DNA of 8,080 bases from Nitrospinaceae bacterium (GCA_016763735.1 JAESTE010000146.1:1-8080), one strand, 5' to 3'; positions 1-5,469 are shown, numbered from the stretch's first letter. Notes: generated by a model from the letters alone, not told the origin. Made by a program: numbers and translations.

Positions 1-870
1 GTTTAACAATCGTTGTTGTTCAATCATATCGGTGGTTTGGTACATCGATCGCGTAAACATAAATTCCCACACAAAAGTGGCGCTTTTCTTTTTCAACGTC
101 CCAAGGTTGACCGGCTCCTTTGTTTCGACAATTGAGCAAATGCGGCCTTGAGGCGCGATGACTTTAGCCATGGCATCCCAATGCTGATCAGTATTGTTGA
201 GGCAGAAAATGTAGTCGACCGTATCCATACCCTGCGCGATCAACTCCTCTGCTAATGAATTGCGATGGTTGATCACTTTATTGGCGCCGAGCTTCAAACA
301 CCATGCACGCGACTCTTCCCGTGAGGCGGTCGCAATCACATTCAACTTAGCCACTTTGCTCGCTAGTTGAGTGGCGATTGAACCTACACCTCCGGCACCC
401 CCAATGATCAGGATGGATTTCCCCTCATCCTCCCCGTGGCGCGAGATGCCGAGGCGATCGAACAGCGCTTCCCACGCAGTGATGGCCGTTAACGGGAGGG
501 CCGCCGCTGCCGAATAATCGAGTCGAGTGGGCATTCGACCCACGATGCGCTCATCGACCAACTGATATTCGCTGTTACTGCCAGATCGGGTAATATCGCC
601 CGCGTAAAATACTTGATCACCAACAGCATACCTTTCGACATCAGGCCCGACGGCGATGACTTCACCTGCTGCGTCCCACCCTAAAATGCGCGGTGTGGTT
701 TCGGTATGGCTTTTGGGCGCCCGAACTTTTGTATCGACTGGGTTGACCGAAATTGCTCGGACATTCACCAGAAGATCTTTTCCCGCCGGCTCAGGGCGAT
801 CGATTTCAATATCTATTAAGGACTGTTCGTTTTCGATGGGTAAATATTGATACAGGCCAACAGCTTTCAT
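1..870 (-). CDS. Zinc-type alcohol dehydrogenase-like oxidoreductase (MDR superfamily), C-terminus beyond the window
   Basis: Medium-chain dehydrogenase/reductase of the zinc-binding alcohol dehydrogenase-like/quinone oxidoreductase group, probably a cytosolic NAD(P)H-dependent reductase of carbonyls or quinones. 290 residues are visible and the frame runs off the left edge; relatives have about 335-340 residues, so roughly 45-50 are missing. The N-terminal GroES-like domain is followed by the Rossmann motif GGAGGVG at about residues 157-163. Where classical zinc ADHs carry the Gly-His-Glu zinc/proton-relay motif, this protein has GWDAAGEV (about 64-71), so I infer no catalytic zinc despite the family name. 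The ATG at 868-870 has an AGGAG Shine-Dalgarno at 878-882, 7 nt away. It lies 30 bp behind the small gene at 901-1143 on the same strand and may share its transcript. The substrate cannot be read from the sequence. Confidence 0.9.
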   Translation of the reverse strand, partial: MKAVGLYQYLPIENEQSLIDIEIDRPEPAGKDLLVNVRAISVNPVDTKVRAPKSHTETTPRILGWDAAGEVIAVGPDVERYAVGDQVFYAGDITRSGSNSEYQLVDERIVGRMPTRLDYSAAAALPLTAITAWEALFDRLGISRHGEDEGKSILIIGGAGGVGSIATQLASKVAKLNVIATASREESRAWCLKLGANKVINHRNSLAEELIAQGMDTVDYIFCLNNTDQHWDAMAKVIAPQGRICSIVETKEPVNLGTLKKKSATFVWEFMFTRSMYQTTDMIEQQRLLN

Positions 871-900
871 TTTGTAACTCCTAGGGTTTAAAGAAGTTCA

Positions 901-1143
901 CTATTTTGGAAACCGATATTTTACACCCTTCTTTTCGCAAAATTCTTTCAGAGTATAGTCCAACGAACCTTCTTTTTTTTTCAGCTGAAGATATCCAGAA
1001 TATGCGTCTGCGAAATCTTTATAACCTTTCCGTCTTAACATCTTTATTTCTCGGGCTTCTTCTCGGGTCAGTTGAACGGGTTCAGAAGTAGATTCCTTCA
1101 TGGACTCTTGCAACCAATTATCTTCTGACTTTGACTGGCTCAA
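901..1143 (-). CDS. Small charged orphan protein, 80 aa, TTG start
   Basis: I do not recognise this protein. It is hydrophilic, with an acidic/serine-rich first third and a basic second half holding repeated Lys/Arg clusters. It has no signal peptide, no membrane segment and only one cysteine (in FCEKKG near the C-terminus), so no zinc knuckle. The start is TTG at 1141-1143, chosen because a strong GGGAG Shine-Dalgarno (1152-1156) sits 8 nt upstream; the first internal ATG (residue 15) has no such signal. The leader carries a small hairpin (1162-1177). The stop is 30 bp before the alcohol dehydrogenase-like gene on the same strand, so co-expression is plausible. It is probably a real small gene, but no function can be proposed. 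Confidence 0.6.
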   Translation of the reverse strand: MSQSKSEDNWLQESMKESTSEPVQLTREEAREIKMLRRKGYKDFADAYSGYLQLKKKEGSLDYTLKEFCEKKGVKYRFPK

Positions 1144-1151
1144 TTACAATT

Positions 1152-1156
1152 CTCCC
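1152..1156 (-). promoter_or_regulatory. Shine-Dalgarno GGGAG that fixes the TTG start
   Basis: On the minus strand GGGAG lies 8 nt before the TTG codon at 1141-1143. No comparable site precedes any ATG in this frame, so this site decides the start of the 80-residue protein. Confidence 0.6.
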
Positions 1157-1161
1157 TCATT

Positions 1162-1177
1162 AACCATTTTAGTGGTT
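1162..1177 (-). promoter_or_regulatory. Small leader hairpin upstream of the 80-aa gene
   Basis: AACCA (1162-1166) and TGGTT (1173-1177) are perfect 5-bp arms around a 6-nt loop. The hairpin lies just upstream of the Shine-Dalgarno of the 80-residue gene in its likely leader. The stem is short and could be chance. Confidence 0.25.
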
Positions 1178-1191
1178 CCTTAAGAATACCG

Positions 1192-1259
1192 TACTTATAA
1201 AAAAATGAGAAGTTTTGCGGGTTGGAATGGGGAAGGGCGGTTCGATTTTTTTATAAGTA
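1192..1259. repeat. 68-bp palindromic unit with perfect 15-bp inverted ends
   Basis: TACTTATAAAAAAAT at 1192-1206 is matched exactly by its reverse complement at 1245-1259, with 38 bp between. The match stops sharply on both sides. The arms contain TATAA on both strands. It may be a tiny inverted-repeat element, a cruciform site, or a structured leader or promoter region for the 80-residue gene, whose TTG start is 49 bp away. No protein is encoded inside. The length of the perfect match makes chance unlikely even in AT-rich DNA. Confidence 0.6.
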
Positions 1260-1329
1260 ACGTCGAGAGACAATAAAGATGAGGGGGAGTTGGCAGAAGT
1301 ATATCGCTGGAACGTGAAAATATTCTCTT

Positions 1330-1468
1330 TAGCAGGGTGCTGAAAAAGTCTTTTGCCTGTCATTCTTGAGCGAAGCACTCGCTTCTTGTTTTATAAGAAC
1401 TTCGATATCCTTCGTCGCCTTTGGCTCCTCAAGGATGACGATTTCTGGAGTTTTTCAGCACCCTGCTA
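1330..1468. mobile_element. MITE-like palindromic element, 18-bp perfect terminal inverted repeats
   Basis: TAGCAGGGTGCTGAAAAA at 1330-1347 is repeated exactly in inverted orientation at 1451-1468. After a mismatched segment of equal length on each side (11 nt), a second pair of arms follows: 12 of 13 bases match between GTCATTCTTGAG (1359-1370) and its inverse near 1428-1440. The centre has a short TTCTT/AAGAA hairpin. The element begins and ends in TA, which fits a non-autonomous element moved by a TA-targeting transposase (IS630/Tc1-mariner type); that assignment is inference, because the TA could simply belong to the inverted repeat. No transposase is in the window. A 69-residue frame overlapping its left end lacks a start signal and is not taken as a gene. 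Confidence 0.65.
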
Positions 1469-1576
1469 GATGCCAACCTATCCAGCGGGCGCTAGCAAGT
1501 TGGATGAATTTTTCCCCAGGAGGAATACGGTAAGTGAATTAGAAGGAAGGATCATGGATCTTTTAGGGGTAATTTT

Positions 1577-2181
1577 TTAACGACGAGGTTCATCCTCCAG
1601 GCCACCCCACATGCGGATCACTTCCCCATTCATTATTCCTTCGATACTTTGAATATATCCCGCTGCTGTCTGGGCCGCTGTTACTAATCCACGTCCTGAC
1701 TTTTCAGGCGGGACAACGGGAGCGGGGCTGACAACGTTAACACGAATCCCTCTTGGCAATAGGGGGGCTACCGTTCGCGCAAAAGAATCAACAGCGGCAT
1801 TGAAAGGGCCGGTGGCCGCACTTTCTTGATAGGGATAGTCACTGAGATATCCACTGGATAAAGTGAATGAACCCGAATCATTGATGTAAGGAGTTCCAAT
1901 GCGCACTAAATTTATTTGCGCCATAAATTTTCTTTGAAATCCGTAGTCAAAATCTTCATCTGTTAATTCTTCGTAAGGTTAAAGGCGCTGTCATGCCCGA
2001 CCGCTGCAGCAAGAGCATCAAATTTTCCAACCTGCTCAAACATTGCTTTTACAGACTGAGTGTCGGTGTAATCTACTTTCACATCTCCGTTTCGTCCGGC
2101 GCGTATAATTTCATGGGAAGATAAAGCCTTAGCTATTTCACTTCCAATAATTCCACTGGCTCCCAATAAAATCACCTTCAT
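1577..2181 (-). pseudogene. Short-chain dehydrogenase/reductase gene broken by a one-base frameshift
   Basis: Two frames join into one atypical SDR of about 201 residues, the usual length of this small group. The N-terminal frame (1963-2181) has the cofactor motif GASGIIG at residues 8-14 and reads to a premature TAA. The other frame resumes as YEELTDEDFDYGFQRKF, typical family sequence, then MAQINLVRIG and on to the stop at 1577. Inserting one base in the AA at 1975-1976 (TT on the coding strand) restores a seamless reading, so this is a single deletion or a sequencing error; no slippery heptamer is seen. The canonical YxxxK catalytic pair is absent: the expected region reads ESAATGPFNAAVDSF. 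The ATG at 2179-2181 has AAAGG (2190-2194) 8 nt upstream. It lies 47 bp after the EthD gene, probably in the same operon. Confidence 0.85.
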
Positions 2182-2228
2182 ATTTATAACCTTTCAAAAA
2201 ATGATAAATATTGTTTGAGTTTACCTTC

Positions 2229-2591
2229 TTAAAGTTCATGCTCCTTAACAATGAATGCAGAAGATTTGGAGTGGTCGATAAAATTCTTCTCATCTTCCAG
2301 TTGCGCGGCGCCTAATTTTTGCCCCTCCGGTGAACTCATTGCCTCCATTAAGTCTTCTTCAGATTCAAACCACACCTCAGCGACGCCATCATATTCTTGT
2401 ATCATTCCTCTCGAATTCCTCAACCCTTCGTTTAGCGGGGTGTCAATAGTAAGAGATTGCACATATTTTTTAGCCCGCATAGCGCCCGCATTTTTCATAA
2501 AGAAAGGGCCATGTTTGTTGGACCAATAATCCTGAAATTGCTCGCGAGTCATTTCCGGGTGCCGACGTAAACACATCACAAATTTGATCAT
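2229..2591 (-). CDS. EthD-domain protein (dimeric alpha/beta-barrel)
   Basis: A complete 120-residue protein with an EthD-like ferredoxin fold. The diagnostic segment is near the N-terminus: CLRRHPEMTREQFQDYW followed by HGP at residues 27-29, with Trp23 and His27 in the usual places. A second conserved block (DGVAEVWFESEEDL) follows past the middle. Family members act in small-molecule degradation, as in the ether-degradation locus that gave the name, or as small dimeric enzymes or binding proteins; the ligand here is unknown. GGAG at 2601-2604 serves as Shine-Dalgarno, 9 nt from the ATG and only 2 nt past the stop of the upstream gene, which suggests translational coupling. The broken SDR gene follows 47 bp later. 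Confidence 0.9.
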   Translation of the reverse strand: MIKFVMCLRRHPEMTREQFQDYWSNKHGPFFMKNAGAMRAKKYVQSLTIDTPLNEGLRNSRGMIQEYDGVAEVWFESEEDLMEAMSSPEGQKLGAAQLEDEKNFIDHSKSSAFIVKEHEL

Positions 2592-2605
2592 TTCAATCTA
2601 CTCCG

Positions 2606-3340
2606 TTAATAGCCTTGTTTAGTTTTGTCAAAAGGATTTTCTTTTTCTAATATTAAAAGCGCTTCTTTTATATCTAAAAGTTTTTTCAACGCTTGCTCAA
2701 TTGCCTCCAGCATTGTCATGCCTAAAATAATATGGTTAAAAATAGGCTCTGTTAGGGAGAATTTAATGTCAAAATGGCAGTGTTGAAAATTATCTTCAAC
2801 GCCGACAAAAGAATTCATTGTGCCATAAAAGTTTGGGTGGGCAAATTCGCTTAAAACTTCGTATGATCTTAGAAACCCTGCAAATGTTTTATCCATTTTT
2901 CTTATAGAATCTAGAATATGTGTAGGTGTGAGAGGAGTTTCGCCATCGGTATATACTTTGCGACCAAGCGTTTGGGTGGTTAGGGTGAGATCAATTGATT
3001 TAGGATCTTTTTTTTGTAAATCTTTATTTATTTCTTTTTCAATTCTCCAGGCGACTGCGGCAGTTTCCATTATTGCTCTGGATAATATTATTGATGCCAA
3101 ACCATTTCCTTTGTTCCAAGATAAACAGGTTCCTGAGGCTAAAGAAAGTGCTCGGCATACAAAAGAACTCACAAACATTTCCACTTTCCATTTTAAATTT
3201 GCCCTAGGATTTCCTTCATCAGTCACTTTGGTAATTAGCATGGACTCCAGTCTTTTTATGTCCAGATTTACTCTGTTTACCCTTTCTTCATAGCCTAAAT
3301 TTGGGAAACAAACTTCTAAATTAAAAACTTCAATATTCAT
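2606..3340 (-). CDS. Uncharacterised AT-rich helical protein, 244 aa
   Basis: I do not recognise a named family. The sequence looks soluble and mostly helical. A middle segment (RAIMETAAVAWRIEKE) and a later YEVLSEFAHPN recall the helical layout of uncharacterised DUF5677-like or HEPN-like proteins, but the resemblance is weak and no catalytic motif is clear. The frame can open at TTG 3395-3397 (263 aa); I prefer ATG 3338-3340 because the TTG falls in a candidate -35 box and has no ribosome site, although the ATG itself has only a poor GGTAG. The DNA is visibly AT-rich (the line 3001-3060 is about one third GC) compared with the GT39 and dehydrogenase genes, a possible sign of transfer. The stop is 14 bp before the EthD gene, so the two are probably co-transcribed. 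Confidence 0.7.
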   Translation of the reverse strand: MNIEVFNLEVCFPNLGYEERVNRVNLDIKRLESMLITKVTDEGNPRANLKWKVEMFVSSFVCRALSLASGTCLSWNKGNGLASIILSRAIMETAAVAWRIEKEINKDLQKKDPKSIDLTLTTQTLGRKVYTDGETPLTPTHILDSIRKMDKTFAGFLRSYEVLSEFAHPNFYGTMNSFVGVEDNFQHCHFDIKFSLTEPIFNHIILGMTMLEAIEQALKKLLDIKEALLILEKENPFDKTKQGY

Positions 3341-3367
3341 AAATAATGGCAAGCTACCAAAATTAAA

Positions 3368-3397
3368 ATTAGTTTTTTTGAAAAGAAAAAGTATCAA
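3368..3397 (-). promoter_or_regulatory. Candidate sigma70-like promoter for the three-gene set
   Basis: On the minus strand TTGATA (3392-3397) is followed after 18 bp by ACTAAT (3368-3373). The -35 matches the consensus at 5 of 6 positions and the -10 at 4 of 6. Transcription would start near 3361, about 20 nt before the ATG at 3340. In such AT-rich DNA a chance match is possible. Confidence 0.4.
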
Positions 3398-3407
3398 AAA
3401 TAAAATT

Positions 3408-3425
3408 ACTTACTCTACAGTAAGT
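3408..3425. promoter_or_regulatory. 18-bp dyad, candidate operator or activator site
   Basis: ACTTACT (3408-3414) and AGTAAGT (3419-3425) are perfect 7-bp inverted arms around CTAC. The dyad lies just upstream of the candidate -35 box of the gene at 2606-3340, a place where activators or repressors often bind. As an RNA hairpin it would have a 4-nt loop but no T-tract. The regulator is unknown. Confidence 0.4.
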
Positions 3426-3474
3426 TGCGATAACCGGAAGTTTGCCTGATGAGGGAGAGACTTATCTGATTTGT

Positions 3475-3502
3475 AATTTATCAGTTGATATCAGGATAAA
3501 TT
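3475..3502. repeat. Inverted repeat downstream of tRNA-His
   Basis: AATTTATC (3475-3482) and GATAAATT (3495-3502) are perfect 8-bp arms around a 12-nt loop that itself contains the palindrome TGATATCA. It sits about 27 nt past the tRNA 3' end on the minus strand. No T-run follows it in that direction, so a terminator role is uncertain. Confidence 0.35.
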
Positions 3503-3528
3503 GATTTAGCATGCCAACAACCAAAAAA

Positions 3529-3605
3529 TGGGGTGAGCGACGGGGCTTGAACCCGCGACCACTCGGACCACAACCGAGAGCTCTACCAGCTGAGCTACGC
3601 CCACC
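3529..3605 (-). tRNA. tRNA-His (GTG anticodon)
   Basis: The cloverleaf reads cleanly on the minus strand. Acceptor arms GTGGGCG and CGCTCAC pair over 7 bp with one G-U. The D stem is GCTC/GAGC. The anticodon stem CTCGG/CCGAG encloses TTGTGGT with anticodon GTG. The T arm is GCGGG TTCAAGC CCCGT, including the invariant TTC. The extra 5' G (position -1, base 3605) opposite discriminator C73 (3532), the hallmark of histidine tRNA, is encoded, and CCA (3529-3531) is encoded too. A run of six T follows the CCA almost at once on the minus strand and may help end transcription. Confidence 0.97.
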
Positions 3606-3641
3606 ATTTTTCTGTATTCTGACTCACTAGGTAAGAGGCAG

Positions 3642-3670
3642 ATTTTAATCTATCCCTAATCCTTTGTAAA
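3642..3670 (-). promoter_or_regulatory. Sigma70-type promoter of tRNA-His
   Basis: TTTACA (3665-3670) and TAAAAT (3642-3647) are spaced by exactly 17 bp on the minus strand; each matches the consensus at 5 of 6 positions. Transcription would begin near 3635, giving a leader of about 30 nt before the tRNA. The promoter lies in the short gap behind the SspB gene, so the tRNA need not depend on read-through. Confidence 0.7.
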
Positions 3671-3681
3671 GAAAATGCTAA

Positions 3682-4137
3682 TCATTTAATGACCCGAAGG
3701 TGACTGCGGTCTCGTTTCGGTTTTGCCCCTGTTTGCGGGGTTGGTTTGCCGCTTGTTTTCACCGATTTCAGCTTGGGTTCCAGCTTATCCGGTTTCCCCC
3801 CCATCATATGATCTGCCAGGTTCATATCTGTCGGAACGCTTTCTTCCCACACCTGCCCGTTTTTCATATCCGGATCATAAATAGCCCAAACAGATTCAAA
3901 GGGAAGCCGGCATTCATGCGGCCTGCCGTTGAACGCCAGAGTAGCAGTAATAGCGTCTTCATTTACTTTGAAGGGCCTTCTGAAATTCAAATTGAAAATC
4001 AGGTTTAACGATGAGTTGCCTTTCTGGTTTTCGGGAACATCCACCTCGGGCAATCGGGCATCCAAACAAACCATGGCATCGCCTGTCTCCAGCAAATGCA
4101 ATAAAAAGTCATATTTCTTCTTGTTCAATGTTTCCAT
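3682..4137 (-). CDS. sspB: SspB-family ClpXP adaptor
   Basis: A 151-residue stringent starvation protein B family member. SspB proteins bind ssrA-tagged polypeptides from stalled ribosomes and hand them to the ClpXP protease in the cytosol. The first part carries the family fold: KYDFLLHLLETGDAMVCLDA, then NSSLNLIFNLNFRRPF, ATLAFNGRPHECRLPFESVWAI and a short stretch ending near residue 92. From about residue 110 a Lys/Pro-rich, apparently disordered linker leads to the C-terminal RSHLRVIK, which matches the ClpX-docking tail of E. coli SspB (ending LRVVK). That tail is strong evidence for a working adaptor. ATG at 4135-4137 has no clear Shine-Dalgarno; a 6-bp hairpin (4153-4169) sits 15 nt upstream in the likely leader. 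Confidence 0.88.
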   Translation of the reverse strand: METLNKKKYDFLLHLLETGDAMVCLDARLPEVDVPENQKGNSSLNLIFNLNFRRPFKVNEDAITATLAFNGRPHECRLPFESVWAIYDPDMKNGQVWEESVPTDMNLADHMMGGKPDKLEPKLKSVKTSGKPTPQTGAKPKRDRSHLRVIK

Positions 4138-4152
4138 AATCTAAAAATAACA

Positions 4153-4169
4153 CACCACTCGGCGTGGTG
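4153..4169. promoter_or_regulatory. Hairpin just upstream of the SspB gene
   Basis: CACCAC (4153-4158) and GTGGTG (4164-4169) pair perfectly around a 5-nt loop. It ends 15 nt before the SspB start codon. It contains CCACTCGGCGTGG (4155-4167), nearly identical to the hairpin that opens each copy of the 98-99-bp repeat nearby, so it may be part of that repeat family rather than a dedicated control site. Confidence 0.45.
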
Positions 4170-4189
4170 CCAGTGCGCAATAACTTTTT

Positions 4190-4199
4190 TTGCTAGCAA
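4190..4199. repeat. Perfect 10-bp palindrome TTGCTAGCAA
   Basis: TTGCTAGCAA reads the same on both strands and follows a T-run on the plus strand. It lies between the SspB-side hairpin and the direct repeats and could be a protein-binding site or chance. Confidence 0.25.
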
Positions 4200-4201
4200 T
4201 G

Positions 4202-4255
4202 GTGATTATCGCTTACCGACCACTCCGCGTGGGGCGTTTGGGGCGATAATTCACA
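4202..4255. repeat. Nested inverted repeat around the first CCACTCCGCGTGG hairpin
   Basis: GTGATTATCGC (4202-4212) pairs with GCGATAATTCAC (4244-4255) with one unpaired base. Between them sits the small hairpin CCACTCCGCGTGG (4220-4232). The nested arrangement gives a long folded structure in RNA or DNA and overlaps the first direct-repeat copy. Confidence 0.4.
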
Positions 4256-4317
4256 AGCCAGAAATGTCCTCAAGCTTTTTACTCTAGTTTGGTTTGCACT
4301 TCCTCCCCTGTAAGGGG
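4220..4317. repeat. 98-99-bp direct repeat, copy 1
   Basis: It begins with the hairpin CCACTCCGCGTGG, continues through GATAATTCA, AGCCAGAAAT and a TCAAGCTTTTTACTCTAGTTT block, and ends with a CCCCT-GTA-AGGGG hairpin (4305-4317). The copy immediately downstream repeats nearly all of it with scattered substitutions and one single-base indel. That indel breaks the shared frame, which argues against a protein-coding role. Confidence 0.75.
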
Positions 4318-4416
4318 CCACTCCGCGTGGGGCGTATGGGTTCGATAATTCAAAAGCCAGAAATATCCTCAAGCTTTTTACTCTAGTTTTGTTTGCATTT
4401 CTTCCCCTGCAAAGAG
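4318..4416. repeat. 98-99-bp direct repeat, copy 2
   Basis: Adjacent second copy of the unit starting at 4220. The period is 98 bp at the opening hairpin and 99 bp at the CAAGCTTTTTACTCTAG block. Its closing hairpin is decayed (CCCCTGCAAAGAG instead of CCCCTGTAAGGGG). The end is approximate. Confidence 0.75.
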
Positions 4417-4453
4417 AGACCTTTACAGCGATGACGTGCAAAAATCACCCGCT

Positions 4454-4474
4454 AAGGGGGGCGTAGCCCCTTTT
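4454..4474 (+). terminator. GC-rich hairpin with a T-tract, terminator-like
   Basis: GGGGC-GTA-GCCCC, extended by two G-U and two A-T pairs, is followed by TTTT on the plus strand. It has the shape of an intrinsic terminator but no plus-strand gene ends here. It could shield the gene at 4561 from upstream transcription or be another unit of the local hairpin-rich repeats. Confidence 0.4.
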
Positions 4475-4560
4475 CTGTATATCGCCAACATTTCTCCAAG
4501 ATGTAGTCTTGTGTTACCATGCGGGCATTTCGTTACCAAATTTCTTGAGGATATATTTTT

Positions 4561-5469
4561 ATGCGTGGATTGAAGTGGGTCGGTGTTGTTTTGGTAGGGC
4601 TGCTTTGCTCAGGTGTGGCTTGGGCAGAAGAGAAACCTAAAACCGTCGAAGTCTGGAAAAACCTGTTCACATTGACCCACGGTGATGGGATCGACTCGAA
4701 CACTACTTTTCTTATCAGCAAGGAAGGGGTGATTGTGGTTGATACCCGCGTTACACCGGCTGAAGCGAAAAAAGTGAAAGAAGAGATCCGCAAACAAATG
4801 CAACTGCCCATTTTATACGCGATCAACACGCATTATCACGGCGATCATAGTTTTGGCAATCAGGTGTTTAAAGACACCCACGCTATTATTGCGCACGAAA
4901 ATGTTCGTAAAGCTTTGGAAGGGGAATCGGGTAAAGCGCATTTGGAAGTCTTTAAGTCTTTTAAAATTCCTGGGATGGATGAAACGGTGATCACCCCACC
5001 CAATATAATTTTTAAAGAGAAAATGCATATTTATGCAGGGGAGTATCATCTGCAACTGATTCATATGCCGGGTCATACCGATGGCGACCTGTTTATTTAT
5101 ATCGAAACTCTAAAAACGATTATCGCGGGCGACCTGATCACGAGTGGCAAGATCCCTTATATGGGCGATGCCTATATTGAAGATTGGATTAAGGCTCTCA
5201 TTCATATAGGTGACTTGGATGCGGAAATCTATATCCCCGGTCACGGCGACCCCGGCGGCAAGCCCATTCTCATTGCCATGAAACATTATTTGATCGATCT
5301 GCGTCGGTTGGTCACAGTTCAGATAGAAGAGGGCAGTTCGTTGAAGGAAACTCAGGATGCGGTCAGACCGATTTTAGAAAAGAAATTCAAGAACTGGAAA
5401 AAACTTGAATGGCTCGATGACAATATCGAACGCGCTTATATGGAGTTCAGCGTGAAGAAAAAGTCCTAA
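4561..5469 (+). CDS. Exported metallo-beta-lactamase-fold hydrolase
   Basis: A complete 302-residue MBL-fold protein. Residues 1-22 form a signal peptide (basic start, hydrophobic core, AWA before Glu23), so the mature protein should be periplasmic. The zinc site is complete: HYHGDH at 91-96 (His91, His93, Asp95, His96), His172 in MPGHTDGD, Asp191 in AGDL and His228 in PGHGDPGG. This matches the arrangement of class B-like hydrolases and the quinoprotein relay/SoxH-like group. It may cleave esters, thioesters or lactams; whether it has beta-lactamase activity cannot be read here. GAGGA (4547-4551) lies 9 nt before the ATG. It is convergent with the GT39 gene, 30 bp apart, and stands alone on the plus strand. 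Confidence 0.9.
   Translation: MRGLKWVGVVLVGLLCSGVAWAEEKPKTVEVWKNLFTLTHGDGIDSNTTFLISKEGVIVVDTRVTPAEAKKVKEEIRKQMQLPILYAINTHYHGDHSFGNQVFKDTHAIIAHENVRKALEGESGKAHLEVFKSFKIPGMDETVITPPNIIFKEKMHIYAGEYHLQLIHMPGHTDGDLFIYIETLKTIIAGDLITSGKIPYMGDAYIEDWIKALIHIGDLDAEIYIPGHGDPGGKPILIAMKHYLIDLRRLVTVQIEEGSSLKETQDAVRPILEKKFKNWKKLEWLDDNIERAYMEFSVKKKS

Larger units (their letters stand above)
1144..1576. other. 433-bp gene-free stretch
   Basis: It holds the leader of the 80-residue gene, the 68-bp palindromic unit and the 139-bp MITE-like element. The last part (1469-1576) shows no gene; the only structure seen there is a weak GATC-ATG-GATC hairpin near 1550-1562 with a following TTTT on the plus strand, too weak to call a terminator. 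Confidence 0.6.
4138..4560. other. 423-bp gene-free, hairpin-rich stretch between divergent genes
   Basis: The SspB gene (minus) and the MBL hydrolase gene (plus) diverge from here. It contains two adjacent 98-99-bp repeats, three copies of the 13-base CCACTC(C/G)GCGTGG motif (4155, 4220, 4318), a palindrome and a terminator-like hairpin. No convincing promoter was found for either gene. An 82-residue frame across the repeats on the minus strand is judged non-coding. Confidence 0.6.

Noticed and set aside
1169..1378. 69-residue frame on the minus strand
   Set aside because: It spans the 68-bp palindromic unit and the left end of the MITE-like element, has no ribosome site and no family resemblance.
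1577..1924. 115-residue frame as an independent gene
   Set aside because: It is the C-terminal part of the frameshifted SDR; its internal ATG has no Shine-Dalgarno and family sequence continues upstream in the same frame.
2928..3293. 121-residue frame on the plus strand
   Set aside because: Antisense shadow of the AT-rich gene at 2606-3340, with no ribosome site or family resemblance.
4220..4416. Possible CRISPR array
   Set aside because: Only two long units that are adjacent, with no unique spacers and no cas genes nearby.
4193..4441. 82-residue frame on the minus strand with an apparent peptide repeat (TRVKSLR)
   Set aside because: The repeat comes from the 98-99-bp DNA repeat. A single-base indel between copies sends the second parts of the units into different frames, so selection is not on the peptide.
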